Under the pieces are notes generated by a model. It was not told the origin of the DNA. It searched no databases and saw only the letters and a list, made by a program, of their open reading frames with translations. DNA of 31,420 nucleotides from positions 1 through 31,420 of the forward strand of contig CAZUYK010000014.1 in NCBI GenBank assembly GCA_964624905.1. Direction: 5' to 3'. This document shows, in pieces, positions 1-7,729 of the stretch. The position numbers were made by a program, and so were the translations under genes. Numbering within the stretch: position 1 is the stretch's first letter; each line of letters opens with the position of its first letter. The stretch is from CAZRVH01 sp964624905. GTDB taxonomy: Bacteria > Patescibacteriota > Gracilibacteria > Peribacterales > Peribacteraceae.

Positions 1-244
1 CCTGATGATGGGCATAGATTTTGCGCAGCTCCTCGACACCGACATAGACCCGCGCAGCCGGATACAAAATCCCTTCACGATGCAGCTTCTCCAGTTCTTT
101 CTCGTTTGTGCGAGCATTGTTGCGGTCGCAGTAACTGGCGAAGGTACCGGATGTCCGAAGGGTGGTCTGCCTAAACGGAGCCTGTTTTGCATTCTCCGGA
201 GGACGAAGGGATTCGGCATGCTCTTTGGTGTTCTTGTGAGGCAT
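1..244 (-). CDS. partial hypothetical protein (C-terminus beyond left edge)
   Basis: An open frame begins with ATG at 244 and runs off the left edge without a stop, giving 81 codons. It starts MPHKNTKEHAESLRPPENAK and continues with a basic, Cys-containing stretch and a helical segment ending ELRKIYAHHQ. I do not recognise a family. It lies 24 bases downstream of the DUF5661 gene on the same strand, so it may be the last visible gene of the copper-related operon. An 18-base hairpin (247-264) sits between the two and could reduce read-through. Codon use matches the neighbours, and the opposite frame gives only an unconvincing product. The frame is probably real; its function is unknown. Confidence 0.55.
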   Translation of the reverse strand, partial: MPHKNTKEHAESLRPPENAKQAPFRQTTLRTSGTFASYCDRNNARTNEKELEKLHREGILYPAARVYVGVEELRKIYAHHQ

Positions 245-246
245 AA

Positions 247-264
247 GGGTATACGAGAATACCC
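247..264 (-). terminator. intergenic hairpin between DUF5661 gene and downstream gene
   Basis: GGGTAT (247-252) pairs perfectly with ATACCC (259-264) around a 6-nt loop. It fills the 24-nt gap between two minus-strand genes. Only a short TT follows on the minus strand, so it is at best a weak terminator or attenuator, or an mRNA-stabilising hairpin. Confidence 0.3.
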
Positions 265-268
265 CTAC

Positions 269-544
269 TCACTTTTTCTTCCAAAAGTCTTCTGCCTCAC
301 TTTCCATCTTCGCAAGCCGCGTGTAGTAGTCGGGGAACTCCCGAAGGTGTGCAAGGGAAATCTTCCCTGTGGTGAGCGGATCGTCGTTCGTCACGTTCGT
401 CTGTGCATCACGTTTGCCGTGTTCCATCTCCACGTCCATCCCCATGCGGAACTGTTCGAGATCGAAGCGGACGGTATCCCATTCGATGCCTATCTGCGTC
501 GCAATTTCCTGAGCCTGTGCTGTGCTAAAGTGTTTTGTGGGCAT
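269..544 (-). CDS. DUF5661 family protein
   Basis: A 91-aa soluble protein beginning MPTKHFSTAQAQEIATQIGI. From memory, the N-terminal 'FSTAQAQEIATQIGIEWDTVRFDLEQFRMGMDVE'-type motif and the following 'EHG' match DUF5661, a small family of unknown function common in uncultivated bacteria. It is acidic and mostly helical, with no membrane segment or signal peptide. The ATG at 544 is preceded by a C/U-rich tract (CTTTCCCCAATCATCA), not a Shine-Dalgarno. It follows the copper ATPase stop by 27 bases on the same strand, so co-transcription is likely. The C-terminal part contains 'HLREFPDYYTRLAKME', which is typical of the family. No biochemical role can be inferred. Confidence 0.8.
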   Translation of the reverse strand: MPTKHFSTAQAQEIATQIGIEWDTVRFDLEQFRMGMDVEMEHGKRDAQTNVTNDDPLTTGKISLAHLREFPDYYTRLAKMESEAEDFWKKK

Positions 545-571
545 TGATGATTGGGGAAAGAAATAAGTGAA

Positions 572-2824
572 CTATTGCAGTCGCCGAAGCCGAAGCGCAT
601 TACCGATCACCGACACCGAACTGAAACTCATGGCCGCTGCCGCAATCATGGGACTGAGAAGCATGCCCGAGTAGGGATAGAGCACTCCTGCGGCAATCGG
701 GACGCCCAAGACGTTGTAGATAAATGCGAAGAAGAGATTCTGCCGGATGTTCCGCATGACGGCACGACTGAGCTTGCGTGCCCTGACAATGCCACGAAGA
801 TCTCCTTTCACGAGCGTCACGCCTGCACTCTGCATCGCGATGTCCGTTCCTGTACCCATTGCGATGCCGATGTGTGCCTGTGCCAATGCCGGAGCATCGT
901 TGATGCCGTCACCAGCCATTGCCACGATGTGACCTTCATTCTGCAACTTCTTCACCACTTCATTCTTCCGTTCAGGGAGTACGCCTGCTTCCACTTGCTG
1001 TAATCCGAGTTTCTTGGCTACCGCCAAAGCCGTCGTGCGGTTGTCTCCCGTGAGCATCACCACCTGCACTCCCTCCTGTTCTAGAGAACGGATTGCTTCG
1101 GCGCTTGTTTCCTTGATGGGATCGGCAACGCCGAGTAATCCCATGACCTTAACATCCATCGCAAGGAACATCACGGTTTGACCTTCCTCTCGCAACTGCT
1201 CTGCTTCATTCAAAACTGCACTCATGTCTATTCCAAGTTCATCGAGCAATTGCTGGTTGCCGAGAGCAACCTTGTGGCCGTCCACAGATGCCTGAATACC
1301 TCTGCCTGTGAGCGATTGGAAATCAGAGGCTTTTGCCAGTGCAATGCCCCGATCCTTTGCGCCGCTGACAATAGCGGCAGCGAGAGGATGTTCACTGCCA
1401 AGCTCCACGCTTGCGGCCAAACGAATTACTTCCTCCTCCGATACGCCGTTCACTGCTTTGACGGAGACAAGGCGAGGTTTCCCTTCCGTCAGCGTTCCCG
1501 TCTTATCGACCACGAGCATATCCACCTTTTCCATCATCTCCAACGCTTCTGCATTCTTGATGAGGACGCCGAGCGTTGCCCCTTTTCCGATCCCAACGGT
1601 GATGGACATGGGCGTTGCGAGTCCGAGCGCACACGGGCAGGCGATGATTAGCACTGATACCGCATTCACGATGGCATACGCAAGCGCAGGCTGAGGTCCA
1701 TACAAGAACCATACGATGAATGTGATGACGGCAATGACGACGACCGCAGGAACGAAGTAGCCGGACACCGTGTCGGCAAGACGTTGGATCGGCGCACGGC
1801 TGCGCTGCGCTTCGCCGACAAGCTGCACGATATGGGCAAGCAGAGTGTCACTGCCGACTTTTTCGGCTCTCATCATAAAGCCACCCGTGCCATTCAGCGT
1901 TCCTCCGATCACGCGGTCATTCGCGTGTTTTTCCACAGGGAGGGATTCGCCCGTGATCATGGACTCATCGATGGCGCTGCTGCCTTCGAGGATCATGCCA
2001 TCCGCGGGCACCTTCTCTCCAGGGCGTACTCGTAGCCTGTCGCCTTGCTTCACGCTCTCCAATGGGACATCTATTTCCGTTCCATCATTCTGAATGAGAC
2101 GGGCAGTCTTTGGCGCAAGGCCGAGAAGGGCTTTGATGGCATTACTCGTCTGACTTCGCGCTCGAAGTTCGAGGACTTGGCCCAAGAGCACAAGGACGGT
2201 GATGACAGCTGCAACTTCAAAGTAGCGTCCCACCTGACCGTGTTCATTCTGAAACGAGGCAGGAAAGATGGTCGGAAAGAAAATCGCGATCAGGCTGTAT
2301 AGATAGGCAACGCTGACTCCGAGAGTGATCAGCGTGAACATGTTGAGGGAGCGATTCCTCACCGATGCCAAGCCGCGTTCCAGAAGCGGCCAGCCGCACC
2401 AAAGCACAACGGGGGTGGATAGGATAAGTTCGATCCATGGAACGAGAGAAACGCCGATGACATTACCGATCAGGCTCTCTCCCATTGCCAGAATCACCAG
2501 TGGTACGGACAGTGCGGCTCCAATCCAAAACCTTCGAGTCAAATCGGTCAATTCAGGATTAGCTTCGTCTTCCAGCGTCACTGTCATCGGTTCAAGTGCC
2601 ATCCCGCAGATTGGGCAGGAACCGGGAGCATCGCGAATGATTTGCGGATGCATCGGGCAGGTATACTGCGTGCGGGTTTTCGCAACGACCGGCATCACAG
2701 ATTCCAAGGCCATACCGCATTTCGGACATGCACCCGGCTCCGACCGTCGGATGTCGGGGTGCATTGGGCATGTATAGGTAGCCGATGCCTTGGCCTCATG
2801 GTGGTGGGAATCGTGATCTGTCAT
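572..2824 (-). CDS. copA: copper-translocating P1B-type ATPase
   Basis: A full-length 750-aa heavy-metal P-type ATPase, expected to export Cu(I) (or Ag(I)) across the cytoplasmic membrane using ATP. Two tandem heavy-metal-binding modules (about residues 17-41 and 54-78), each with a C-P-M-H-P and a C-P-x-C-G-M-A-L-E motif, replace the usual CxxC HMA domain. Then come TM helices, the actuator motif TGES (291-294), the transmembrane metal site CPC (396-398), the phosphorylation motif DKTGT (D440), SEHP (477-480) in the nucleotide domain and GDGINDAP (638-645). The C-terminal helix pair has YN and MxxSS, as in CopA/SilP-type pumps. The N-terminus is His-rich. The gene starts 3 nt after the DUF2933 stop and lies downstream of DUF305, a typical copper-resistance arrangement. 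Copper rather than another soft metal is inferred from CPC and the context. Confidence 0.95.
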   Translation of the reverse strand: MTDHDSHHHEAKASATYTCPMHPDIRRSEPGACPKCGMALESVMPVVAKTRTQYTCPMHPQIIRDAPGSCPICGMALEPMTVTLEDEANPELTDLTRRFWIGAALSVPLVILAMGESLIGNVIGVSLVPWIELILSTPVVLWCGWPLLERGLASVRNRSLNMFTLITLGVSVAYLYSLIAIFFPTIFPASFQNEHGQVGRYFEVAAVITVLVLLGQVLELRARSQTSNAIKALLGLAPKTARLIQNDGTEIDVPLESVKQGDRLRVRPGEKVPADGMILEGSSAIDESMITGESLPVEKHANDRVIGGTLNGTGGFMMRAEKVGSDTLLAHIVQLVGEAQRSRAPIQRLADTVSGYFVPAVVVIAVITFIVWFLYGPQPALAYAIVNAVSVLIIACPCALGLATPMSITVGIGKGATLGVLIKNAEALEMMEKVDMLVVDKTGTLTEGKPRLVSVKAVNGVSEEEVIRLAASVELGSEHPLAAAIVSGAKDRGIALAKASDFQSLTGRGIQASVDGHKVALGNQQLLDELGIDMSAVLNEAEQLREEGQTVMFLAMDVKVMGLLGVADPIKETSAEAIRSLEQEGVQVVMLTGDNRTTALAVAKKLGLQQVEAGVLPERKNEVVKKLQNEGHIVAMAGDGINDAPALAQAHIGIAMGTGTDIAMQSAGVTLVKGDLRGIVRARKLSRAVMRNIRQNLFFAFIYNVLGVPIAAGVLYPYSGMLLSPMIAAAAMSFSSVSVIGNALRLRRLQ

Positions 2825-2827
2825 GCA

Positions 2828-3058
2828 TCATTCGTGAATATGATCCTCATCATCGGCTTGTTTTTTGTCTGGTGCCTCATGTTTGGAATGTTTCCCATGT
2901 CCCATGAAGTACATGAGCAATGGACAGAAAAATATGAGGAACCACGGCCACGGCCAGCGCTCAAACGCTGTAGGCTGGAAGAGGTATACCAGACCAAGAA
3001 CAATCATGAATCCGATGATGCAGGTATTGAGCCAGAAGGATGGACTGCGAGATTTCAT
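2828..3058 (-). CDS. DUF2933 small membrane protein
   Basis: A 76-aa protein with two predicted membrane helices (about residues 9-27 and 37-52). The second ends in CPLLMYFMGHG and is followed by a His/Asp/Glu/Lys-rich tail. This CPL-x-M-x-F-M-x-H-G signature is typical of DUF2933, small proteins often encoded beside copper or lead export ATPases. The His-rich tail suggests metal binding at the membrane (inference). It ends 3 nt before the ATPase start, so the two are almost certainly co-transcribed and perhaps translationally coupled. The ATG at 3058 is preceded by a nearly pure pyrimidine run (ATTTTTCTTTTCTCTCA) and no Shine-Dalgarno. Confidence 0.85.
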   Translation of the reverse strand: MKSRSPSFWLNTCIIGFMIVLGLVYLFQPTAFERWPWPWFLIFFCPLLMYFMGHGKHSKHEAPDKKQADDEDHIHE

Positions 3059-3088
3059 TGAGAGAAAAGAAAAATGGATGAAAAGCTG

Positions 3089-3652
3089 TTACTGGCTATA
3101 GCCCCAGCTACGCTGCCATTCTTTCATCATGTCGATCTCCCGCTGTTGGGCGGAGATGATGTCGCGTGCCAGATTCTTCATCTCGTCGTGCTTCGCGTCC
3201 TTCAGTGCCATATTCGCCATGTTGATGGCATCCTGATGGTGCGGAATCATCATCTGAATAAAGGCTCGGTCAAAATCGTCTCCGGTCTTTCCGCGAAGCA
3301 TCATCGACATGCCCATGCCGTTTTCCATCATGTTCTCCATCATGCTTCCCATATCGTCAGTATCCCGTCCCATCATGCCCATGCGCATCATTCCCATCCC
3401 AGGTCCGTCTATACCGTTCCCCATCCACGGAGAACCTTTAACACCGATGGTGAGGAGGCAGGCAAGCGTACCAGCGATGAGCAAACCGATTCCCCAATTC
3501 TTCAATTGCCCTGCATTGAGGTGTTTTATTGCCCAGACAACGAGGAAAATAAGGCCTACCGCGAAGACGATCACGGAGAGGACATGCAGTCCCCAGAGAA
3601 AAATGAAGCCTGAACCGAGGCCAGTGCCGGTGGTGTTCATCATGTTCATCAT
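3089..3652 (-). CDS. DUF305 membrane protein with Met-rich linker
   Basis: A 187-aa protein. Two N-terminal membrane helices (about 16-43 and 50-70) are followed by a strikingly Met/Gly-rich linker (about 75-118, many M, MM and MGM groups). The C-terminal DUF305 domain contains the diagnostic MMIPHHQDAI motif and the IISAQQREIDMM helix. DUF305 proteins are four-helix-bundle, ferritin-like proteins; CopM of cyanobacteria is a copper-binding member. Met-rich stretches and the HH pair suit soft-metal binding on the outer face of the membrane (inference). It lies upstream of DUF2933 and the copper ATPase on the same strand, with a 30-nt gap. Upstream lie -10-like boxes TATAGT and TATACT (minus strand, about 3676-3688) and a C/U-rich leader. 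The start could be any of four closely spaced ATGs. Confidence 0.88.
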   Translation of the reverse strand: MMNMMNTTGTGLGSGFIFLWGLHVLSVIVFAVGLIFLVVWAIKHLNAGQLKNWGIGLLIAGTLACLLTIGVKGSPWMGNGIDGPGMGMMRMGMMGRDTDDMGSMMENMMENGMGMSMMLRGKTGDDFDRAFIQMMIPHHQDAINMANMALKDAKHDEMKNLARDIISAQQREIDMMKEWQRSWGYSQ

Positions 3653-3694
3653 ATGATAGTGGGAAGAATGTAGAAGTATACAACTATAGAACGA

Positions 3695-4414
3695 TTACAC
3701 ATAACTCTCGAAGTGGACATCTGCCTTCGGGATACCGAGCGCGAGGCACCGCTCCTTCAATTCTTTGACGGTCACGGGAGCGCCACAGATGTAGACACTC
3801 GGAGAGGAAATGCCCTGCAGGATGCGCGGCAGACGCTCTTGGAGAGAGCCGGACTCTCCATGCCAGTCTGCATCTCCGCTGAGATAGGAAATGTGCGTAT
3901 GGAAGTTTGCATGCTCCTGTTCGAGTTTCCGCCATTCATCCGCCCAGAAAAGATCTTCCGGCTTCAGTACACCAAAGAGGAGGTGCATCTGTCTCGTATC
4001 TTTCATTTCCTTAAGCGCCCAGAGGATCTGCGAACGGAGCGGCGCGATACCAGTTCCCGTTGCAATGAAAATGTACGGTTTCCCGGGTGCGGCATCGAGC
4101 GTGAACGCACCGAATGATCCCTGCACGTTGACAGGTGTGCCAGCGTCGAGTGCTTTCTCAATCCAGCGGCTTGCTCTGCCATTTTGAACAAGCTTGATGA
4201 CGAACAACAGGTCAGGATCGAAAGGAGCGGAAGCGATGGAGTAGGCTCGCGGTTGAATGTCCTTCGCATTATCCAGCAGCGGCACATCGAACAGGACAAA
4301 CTGCCCCGGTTTGAAAGAAAATTCCAATGGCTTTTCGCACCGCAGCTCATAGACGAATGGAGCAATGAGCGCCTTTTGTCTGCAGATGATTGTGAAAGAG
4401 CGATGGGATTTCAT
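3695..4414 (-). CDS. FAD/NAD(P)H oxidoreductase, ferredoxin-NADP+ reductase family
   Basis: A 239-aa two-domain flavoprotein. The FAD-binding barrel contains PGQF (about 36-39) and the RAYS motif (56-59). The NAD(P)-binding domain contains GTGIAP (120-125), a late YICGAP and the C-terminal ESYV. It should pass electrons between NAD(P)H and a small carrier or a fused partner; no ferredoxin or haem domain is attached. Its start overlaps the stop of the upstream YVTN lipoprotein gene as ATGA (4411-4414), which implies translational coupling and decides the start. An in-frame ATG at 4441 lies inside the upstream gene and is less likely. The partner could be the [2Fe-2S] ferredoxin at 12016 or the flavodoxin at 6887 (inference). 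Confidence 0.88.
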   Translation of the reverse strand: MKSHRSFTIICRQKALIAPFVYELRCEKPLEFSFKPGQFVLFDVPLLDNAKDIQPRAYSIASAPFDPDLLFVIKLVQNGRASRWIEKALDAGTPVNVQGSFGAFTLDAAPGKPYIFIATGTGIAPLRSQILWALKEMKDTRQMHLLFGVLKPEDLFWADEWRKLEQEHANFHTHISYLSGDADWHGESGSLQERLPRILQGISSPSVYICGAPVTVKELKERCLALGIPKADVHFESYV

Positions 4415-5532
4415 GGTGTGCCACCCGAGGAACGCGACCACAGACTGATACCATTCGGCATCTTGCCGACTTCTATGCGCCCTACTTCCGCATCGGTAGC
4501 AGTATCGATGATCGATATATCTTGGCTGAGGAGGTTTGTGACATACACGAACTTCCCATCAGGAGAGACGACGACTCCGTGCGGCGCATCACCTACAGGA
4601 ATTTCTTTGCTGACGCTCTTGGTCATAAGATCGATTCTGAAGACGCGGTTGCCTGTCGGTTGTTCGAAGTAGTAGCCCTGATCCGCCGCGTAGATGTATC
4701 GACTGTCCGGTGCCGGGTACAGCTGGATCGGGCCTTTGGCACCCTGCGGCAGATTGATATAGCTGACATTCTTTGTGGCGACATCGAACATGGCCAGCTT
4801 CTTTGTATCATAGAGGGAAACGACGACGAGCTTCCCATCCGGCGTCACTGCTGTCTGCACGGCATTCCCTTCAAGCGGAATTGTCGTGAGCGTGTCGGTA
4901 GCCACATCGAGAACGCCGAGTCCTTTGCCTTGGAGGAGCGCGATGTAGGCCGTTGTCCCATCGGGGCTGAGTCGGAGACCGTGCGGCTCGCTTCCTGTCG
5001 GTGCAACAATTTCTTTTGCGATTGTGAAGTTCTGAGCATCGATCTTGTAGATCACGCCTTTCTCCTGCGCGGTGGCATATGCGAAGGAGCCATCTTTGGT
5101 GACAACGATGTGTGCGAGATGAGCGCCAAGAGCGATGGGGATGCGCTTCATGATCGTATCTGTGCTTGGATCAATGACGATTACCTGATCGGGTGCATTC
5201 TCGCTTCCTGCACCATGTGCCTCCTCTTCCTCGTGTCCTTCACCGTCGTCATGCTGTCCCTGTCCGTGATTCGCCGTCACCCAGACAGTGTTGCCATCAG
5301 GAGCCACCTGCACGTTATGCGGTGAAAACTCGTGGATCGCTTCACCTACCTGCTGCGAGAGATCGATGGTCTTCATGACCTCCTGTGTTTCGGGATTAAG
5401 CACGGAAATGCGGTTCTCACCTTCGATGGCAACATAGAGTTTCATGGGCACATCCTGCGTCGTGGGTGGAGCGCTTGGCGCACAAGAGGAGAGCAGTAAG
5501 GCAAGGCCGATGTATGATGCGAATTTATACAT
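4411..5532 (-). CDS. YVTN-family beta-propeller lipoprotein
   Basis: A 373-aa exported protein. A short N-terminal hydrophobic segment ends in the lipobox LLSSC (Cys17), so it should be lipid-anchored outside the cytoplasmic membrane. The rest is a beta-propeller of repeated blades, with recurring V-x-P-D-G-x-x-x-(Y/V)-V-(A/T) units and a YVTN-like FVYVTN near the C-terminus. An unusual His/Asp/Glu-rich insert at about residues 89-113 (HGQGQHDDGEGHEEEEAHG) interrupts the first blades and looks like a metal-binding loop. Such propellers are scaffolds or relatives of N2OR/cytochrome cd1 propellers, but no catalytic residues are recognised. It is first in the minus-strand block, coupled by ATGA to the FNR-like reductase. 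A role in periplasmic metal sensing or sequestration is inference. Confidence 0.85.
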   Translation of the reverse strand: MYKFASYIGLALLLSSCAPSAPPTTQDVPMKLYVAIEGENRISVLNPETQEVMKTIDLSQQVGEAIHEFSPHNVQVAPDGNTVWVTANHGQGQHDDGEGHEEEEAHGAGSENAPDQVIVIDPSTDTIMKRIPIALGAHLAHIVVTKDGSFAYATAQEKGVIYKIDAQNFTIAKEIVAPTGSEPHGLRLSPDGTTAYIALLQGKGLGVLDVATDTLTTIPLEGNAVQTAVTPDGKLVVVSLYDTKKLAMFDVATKNVSYINLPQGAKGPIQLYPAPDSRYIYAADQGYYFEQPTGNRVFRIDLMTKSVSKEIPVGDAPHGVVVSPDGKFVYVTNLLSQDISIIDTATDAEVGRIEVGKMPNGISLWSRSSGGTP

Positions 5533-5542
5533 GTAATAAATA

Positions 5543-5571
5543 TGGAAAGAGACAGTTCAGGAGCGTACACT
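5543..5571 (+). promoter_or_regulatory. promoter of nitroreductase gene (leaderless type)
   Basis: TGGAAA (5543-5548), a 17-nt spacer, then TACACT (5566-5571). The -10 ends only 7 nt before the ATG at 5579, so transcription should begin at or within 1-2 nt of the start codon. It lies in the 46-nt divergent gap shared with the YVTN operon. Confidence 0.5.
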
Positions 5572-5578
5572 GCGAGCG

Positions 5579-6112
5579 ATGCAAACACTTGAAGCGATCA
5601 AAACGAGACGGGCGGTGCGGGGATGGAGCGATAAGGAAGTACCTGAGGAAACGCTGCTTGCGATTCTGGATGCGGGGAGATTCGCGCCGAGTCCGCTTAA
5701 TTCGCAGCCATGGCATTTCACAGTCGTGCGGGACAGAGAAACAATTCAAAAGCTCATGGAAAAAGCCAACCACGGCTCCTTTCTTACCGCCGCCAAGGTC
5801 GTGGTGGTTGTGACGGTGAGCCAGGAAGCGAAGGTTGATCAGTGGCTGTCGGAACACGATCAGCACATCTACAGCGGCGTGTGCGCTATGGAGAATATCT
5901 GGCTTGCCGCGTGGGACATGGGATTGGGAGCGTGCTGGGTGACTGTGGATGAAGCAACGACAAGAAATCTCCTTGCTATCCCCAAGAATCAGAAGCTCCT
6001 CGGCAGTCTCGCGCTCGGCTACCCCGCTCATCCCGCCAAGCCCCATGGGGAGCAGGATAGGAAGCCACTCTCCGACATGGTGTCGTATGAGAAGTTTGGA
6101 GGCCGACAGTGA
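5579..6112 (+). CDS. nitroreductase family protein
   Basis: A 177-aa FMN-dependent nitroreductase-fold protein. The N-terminal IKTRRAVRGWSDKEVPEETL carries the R-R-A/S-x-R FMN-binding signature, followed by APSPLNSQPWHF, the classic substrate/flavin contact segment. Near the C-terminus are GLGACWVT and a LGYPAHP-like motif. These enzymes reduce nitro compounds, quinones or related acceptors with NAD(P)H, usually as homodimers; the substrate cannot be read from sequence. The length is normal for the short nitroreductases. It is transcribed divergently from the copper/YVTN block and convergently with the SDR gene, with a 29-nt gap at its 3' end. The start is supported by the -10 box 7 nt upstream. 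Confidence 0.92.
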   Translation: MQTLEAIKTRRAVRGWSDKEVPEETLLAILDAGRFAPSPLNSQPWHFTVVRDRETIQKLMEKANHGSFLTAAKVVVVVTVSQEAKVDQWLSEHDQHIYSGVCAMENIWLAAWDMGLGACWVTVDEATTRNLLAIPKNQKLLGSLALGYPAHPAKPHGEQDRKPLSDMVSYEKFGGRQ

Positions 6113-6141
6113 GATGGAGTGAAGCATGAGAAATGGAACAA

Positions 6142-6903
6142 TCAATTTGCGAGCCAACCGCCATCCACATAGAGCGTTGCCCCTGTGATGTAGCTGGCTT
6201 CTTCGGATGCGAGGAAGACGACTGCGGCTGCAATCTCTTCGGGTTTTCCCATACGTTTTACAGGGATATGGGCGAAGAGCGCCTCTTTTGCCTCCTTGGT
6301 CATCTTCGCTCCCTCGACCATTGGTGTATCGATGGCGCCGGGTGCAATGACGTTCACTGTGATCCCGTATTGCGCCCATTCGACGGCCAGCGTCTCGCTC
6401 ATACCGATGATGCCGCCTTTAGACGCGGTATAGTGGGCAGCCCCAGGGAATCCAATCCCTGTAGACCCTGAAGCAACAGAGGAGATATTAATGATGCGGC
6501 CCCACTTGCGCTTTGCCATGTCCTTTGCTGCCTGCTGTGCACAGAAGAACTGTCCTTTGAGGTTGATGGCTAGCGTCTGATCCCATTCCTCCTCCGAGAG
6601 ATCCAACGCCATCTTCGGTGCGAATATCCCCGCATTGTTCACGAGAATATCGATCTGCCCGTACTGCTTGATGACATCGGCAAAGACCTTTTCCACCTCT
6701 GCCTTACTCGATACATCCATCTCGAAGCATGCAGCTTCTCCACCTTTCGATTGAATTTCCTCCGCGACTTTCTTGCAGAGATCGATCTTCCGATCGGTGA
6801 GGATGACTTTCGCTCCCTGCGAAGCAAGAGCGATGGCATCCGCTTTGCCCATGCCTTGGGCGGCACCGGTGACGAGGGCTACTTTGTCATGCAACTGGAA
6901 CAT
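6142..6903 (-). CDS. SDR-family oxidoreductase (3-oxoacyl-ACP reductase-like)
   Basis: A 253-aa classical short-chain dehydrogenase/reductase. It has the Rossmann motif TGAAQGMG (about 12-19), NNAG (about 88-91), the catalytic Ser followed by YTASK, and the C-terminal GATLYVDGG typical of FabG-like and glucose dehydrogenase-like SDRs. It uses NAD(P)H to reduce or oxidise a carbonyl/hydroxyl; the substrate is unknown. The ATG at 6903 gives the normal N-terminus (MFQLHDKVALVTGA); longer upstream in-frame sequence is unlikely. The start lies inside the end of the flavodoxin gene (17-nt overlap), so the two form an operon. Its leader is strongly pyrimidine-rich (TTTCTCCTTCCCCTCCCCAT) with no Shine-Dalgarno. 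Confidence 0.93.
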   Translation of the reverse strand: MFQLHDKVALVTGAAQGMGKADAIALASQGAKVILTDRKIDLCKKVAEEIQSKGGEAACFEMDVSSKAEVEKVFADVIKQYGQIDILVNNAGIFAPKMALDLSEEEWDQTLAINLKGQFFCAQQAAKDMAKRKWGRIINISSVASGSTGIGFPGAAHYTASKGGIIGMSETLAVEWAQYGITVNVIAPGAIDTPMVEGAKMTKEAKEALFAHIPVKRMGKPEEIAAAVVFLASEEASYITGATLYVDGGWLAN

Positions 6904-7396
6904 AATGGGGAGGGGAAGGAGAAACGGACGGAACTTGTTCAAACAATTTAATGAGCTTCTCGCCCCATCGCATGATCCGCTCCTCTTGCCCATAGGGTTC
7001 ATTCACGACGATCAGTGGAATGAGCGCCATTTTCGCGTGGGATGCTTTCAGGAACCACATGAATTTCTCGGTACAGCGCGTCGTGTAATAGTAGCGATCA
7101 TCTCCAAGGCTGATGAATGCGATCTGCTTTCCCGTGAGATCGCTGTCCTTCGCACGCTCGAACAGATACCGATGCATGTATTCGTTCAGCTGCCCTTCCA
7201 CTCCACCGAAATTCCACGTTCCAGAGCCGAGGATGACAAGATCTCCCCGCAGGAGATCCTCGGGCTTCGCGAGTTCCACCCGCTGCCTCTCTACTTCGAT
7301 ATCCGGCGCTTTCTCTTTGAGAAAGTCGATGAGCGTATCCACCACATATTCCGTGTGGCCGCTCGTGGATGCGTAGATGATGTGGATGGAAGGCAT
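6887..7396 (-). CDS. flavodoxin-domain protein
   Basis: A 169-aa flavodoxin-like protein. The N-terminal beta strand MPSIHIIYASTSGHTEYV contains the FMN-phosphate loop S-T-S-G-H-T-E. GSGTWNFGG is the 50s loop and SLGDDRYYYTTRC the 90s loop region. It should carry electrons via FMN. Slightly longer than short-chain flavodoxins, it ends in a Pro/Ser-rich tail that overlaps the SDR start by 17 nt. The ATG at 7396 follows a C/U-rich leader (TTTCCTTCACTGTCTTCTC) and an 11-bp hairpin at 7415-7457. Possible redox partners are the FNR-like protein encoded at 3695 and the SDR, but neither is proven. Confidence 0.9.
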   Translation of the reverse strand: MPSIHIIYASTSGHTEYVVDTLIDFLKEKAPDIEVERQRVELAKPEDLLRGDLVILGSGTWNFGGVEGQLNEYMHRYLFERAKDSDLTGKQIAFISLGDDRYYYTTRCTEKFMWFLKASHAKMALIPLIVVNEPYGQEERIMRWGEKLIKLFEQVPSVSPSPPHYVPVA

Positions 7397-7414
7397 GAGA
7401 AGACAGTGAAGGAA

Positions 7415-7457
7415 AGGGGCGCAGCACTTTCTAGAACGATCTCTCCGCTGCGCCCCT
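7415..7457 (-). terminator. strong hairpin in the flavodoxin 5' region
   Basis: AGGGGCGCAGC (7415-7425) and GCTGCGCCCCT (7447-7457) form a perfect 11-bp stem with a 21-nt loop. On the minus strand it is followed by TTTCCTTC, 18 nt before the flavodoxin ATG. It could be the terminator of whatever lies upstream, a leader hairpin, or an attenuator. There is no uninterrupted U-run on either side. Confidence 0.45.
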
Positions 7458-7729
7458 GATGTAAAAGAATCAAGCCATCATCGGTGCGCCGTCCGTCGGG
7501 TCGCTGCTGTCACTGCAACGGGAGCGGCAGGCGGTCCGAGGAGTAAGGAGCGCGTGATCTGCGCGAACCACACTAGGTGGCGGATCGCGAACGCTCTGGA
7601 GTACCTCGGCCGGTGATGGATGTGCTCGCGCATGTGAGGCTTGAAAACGCTCAAACCATAGTCGTTCAATAAAATATCGCAAGAGGCCAGAGAACACTCT
7701 TTTGGCTCGGATTTGCCAGAATTAGGTCG
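7458..7729. other. gene-poor flank of the transposase; one doubtful minus ORF
   Basis: Between the flavodoxin leader hairpin and the transposase stop there is no confident gene. The best minus-strand frame starts with TTG near 7670 and ends with TGA at 7478 (63 aa, basic and Ala/Pro-rich, no recognised family). It has no ATG before residue 13 and no promoter that I can see. It may be a remnant of a gene interrupted by the neighbouring insertion sequence. No clear terminal inverted repeat or target duplication was found here. Confidence 0.3.

Noticed and set aside
5..547. Long plus-strand open frame at the left edge
   Set aside because: Antisense to DUF5661 and the partial gene; its product is compositionally unlike a protein and matches no family.
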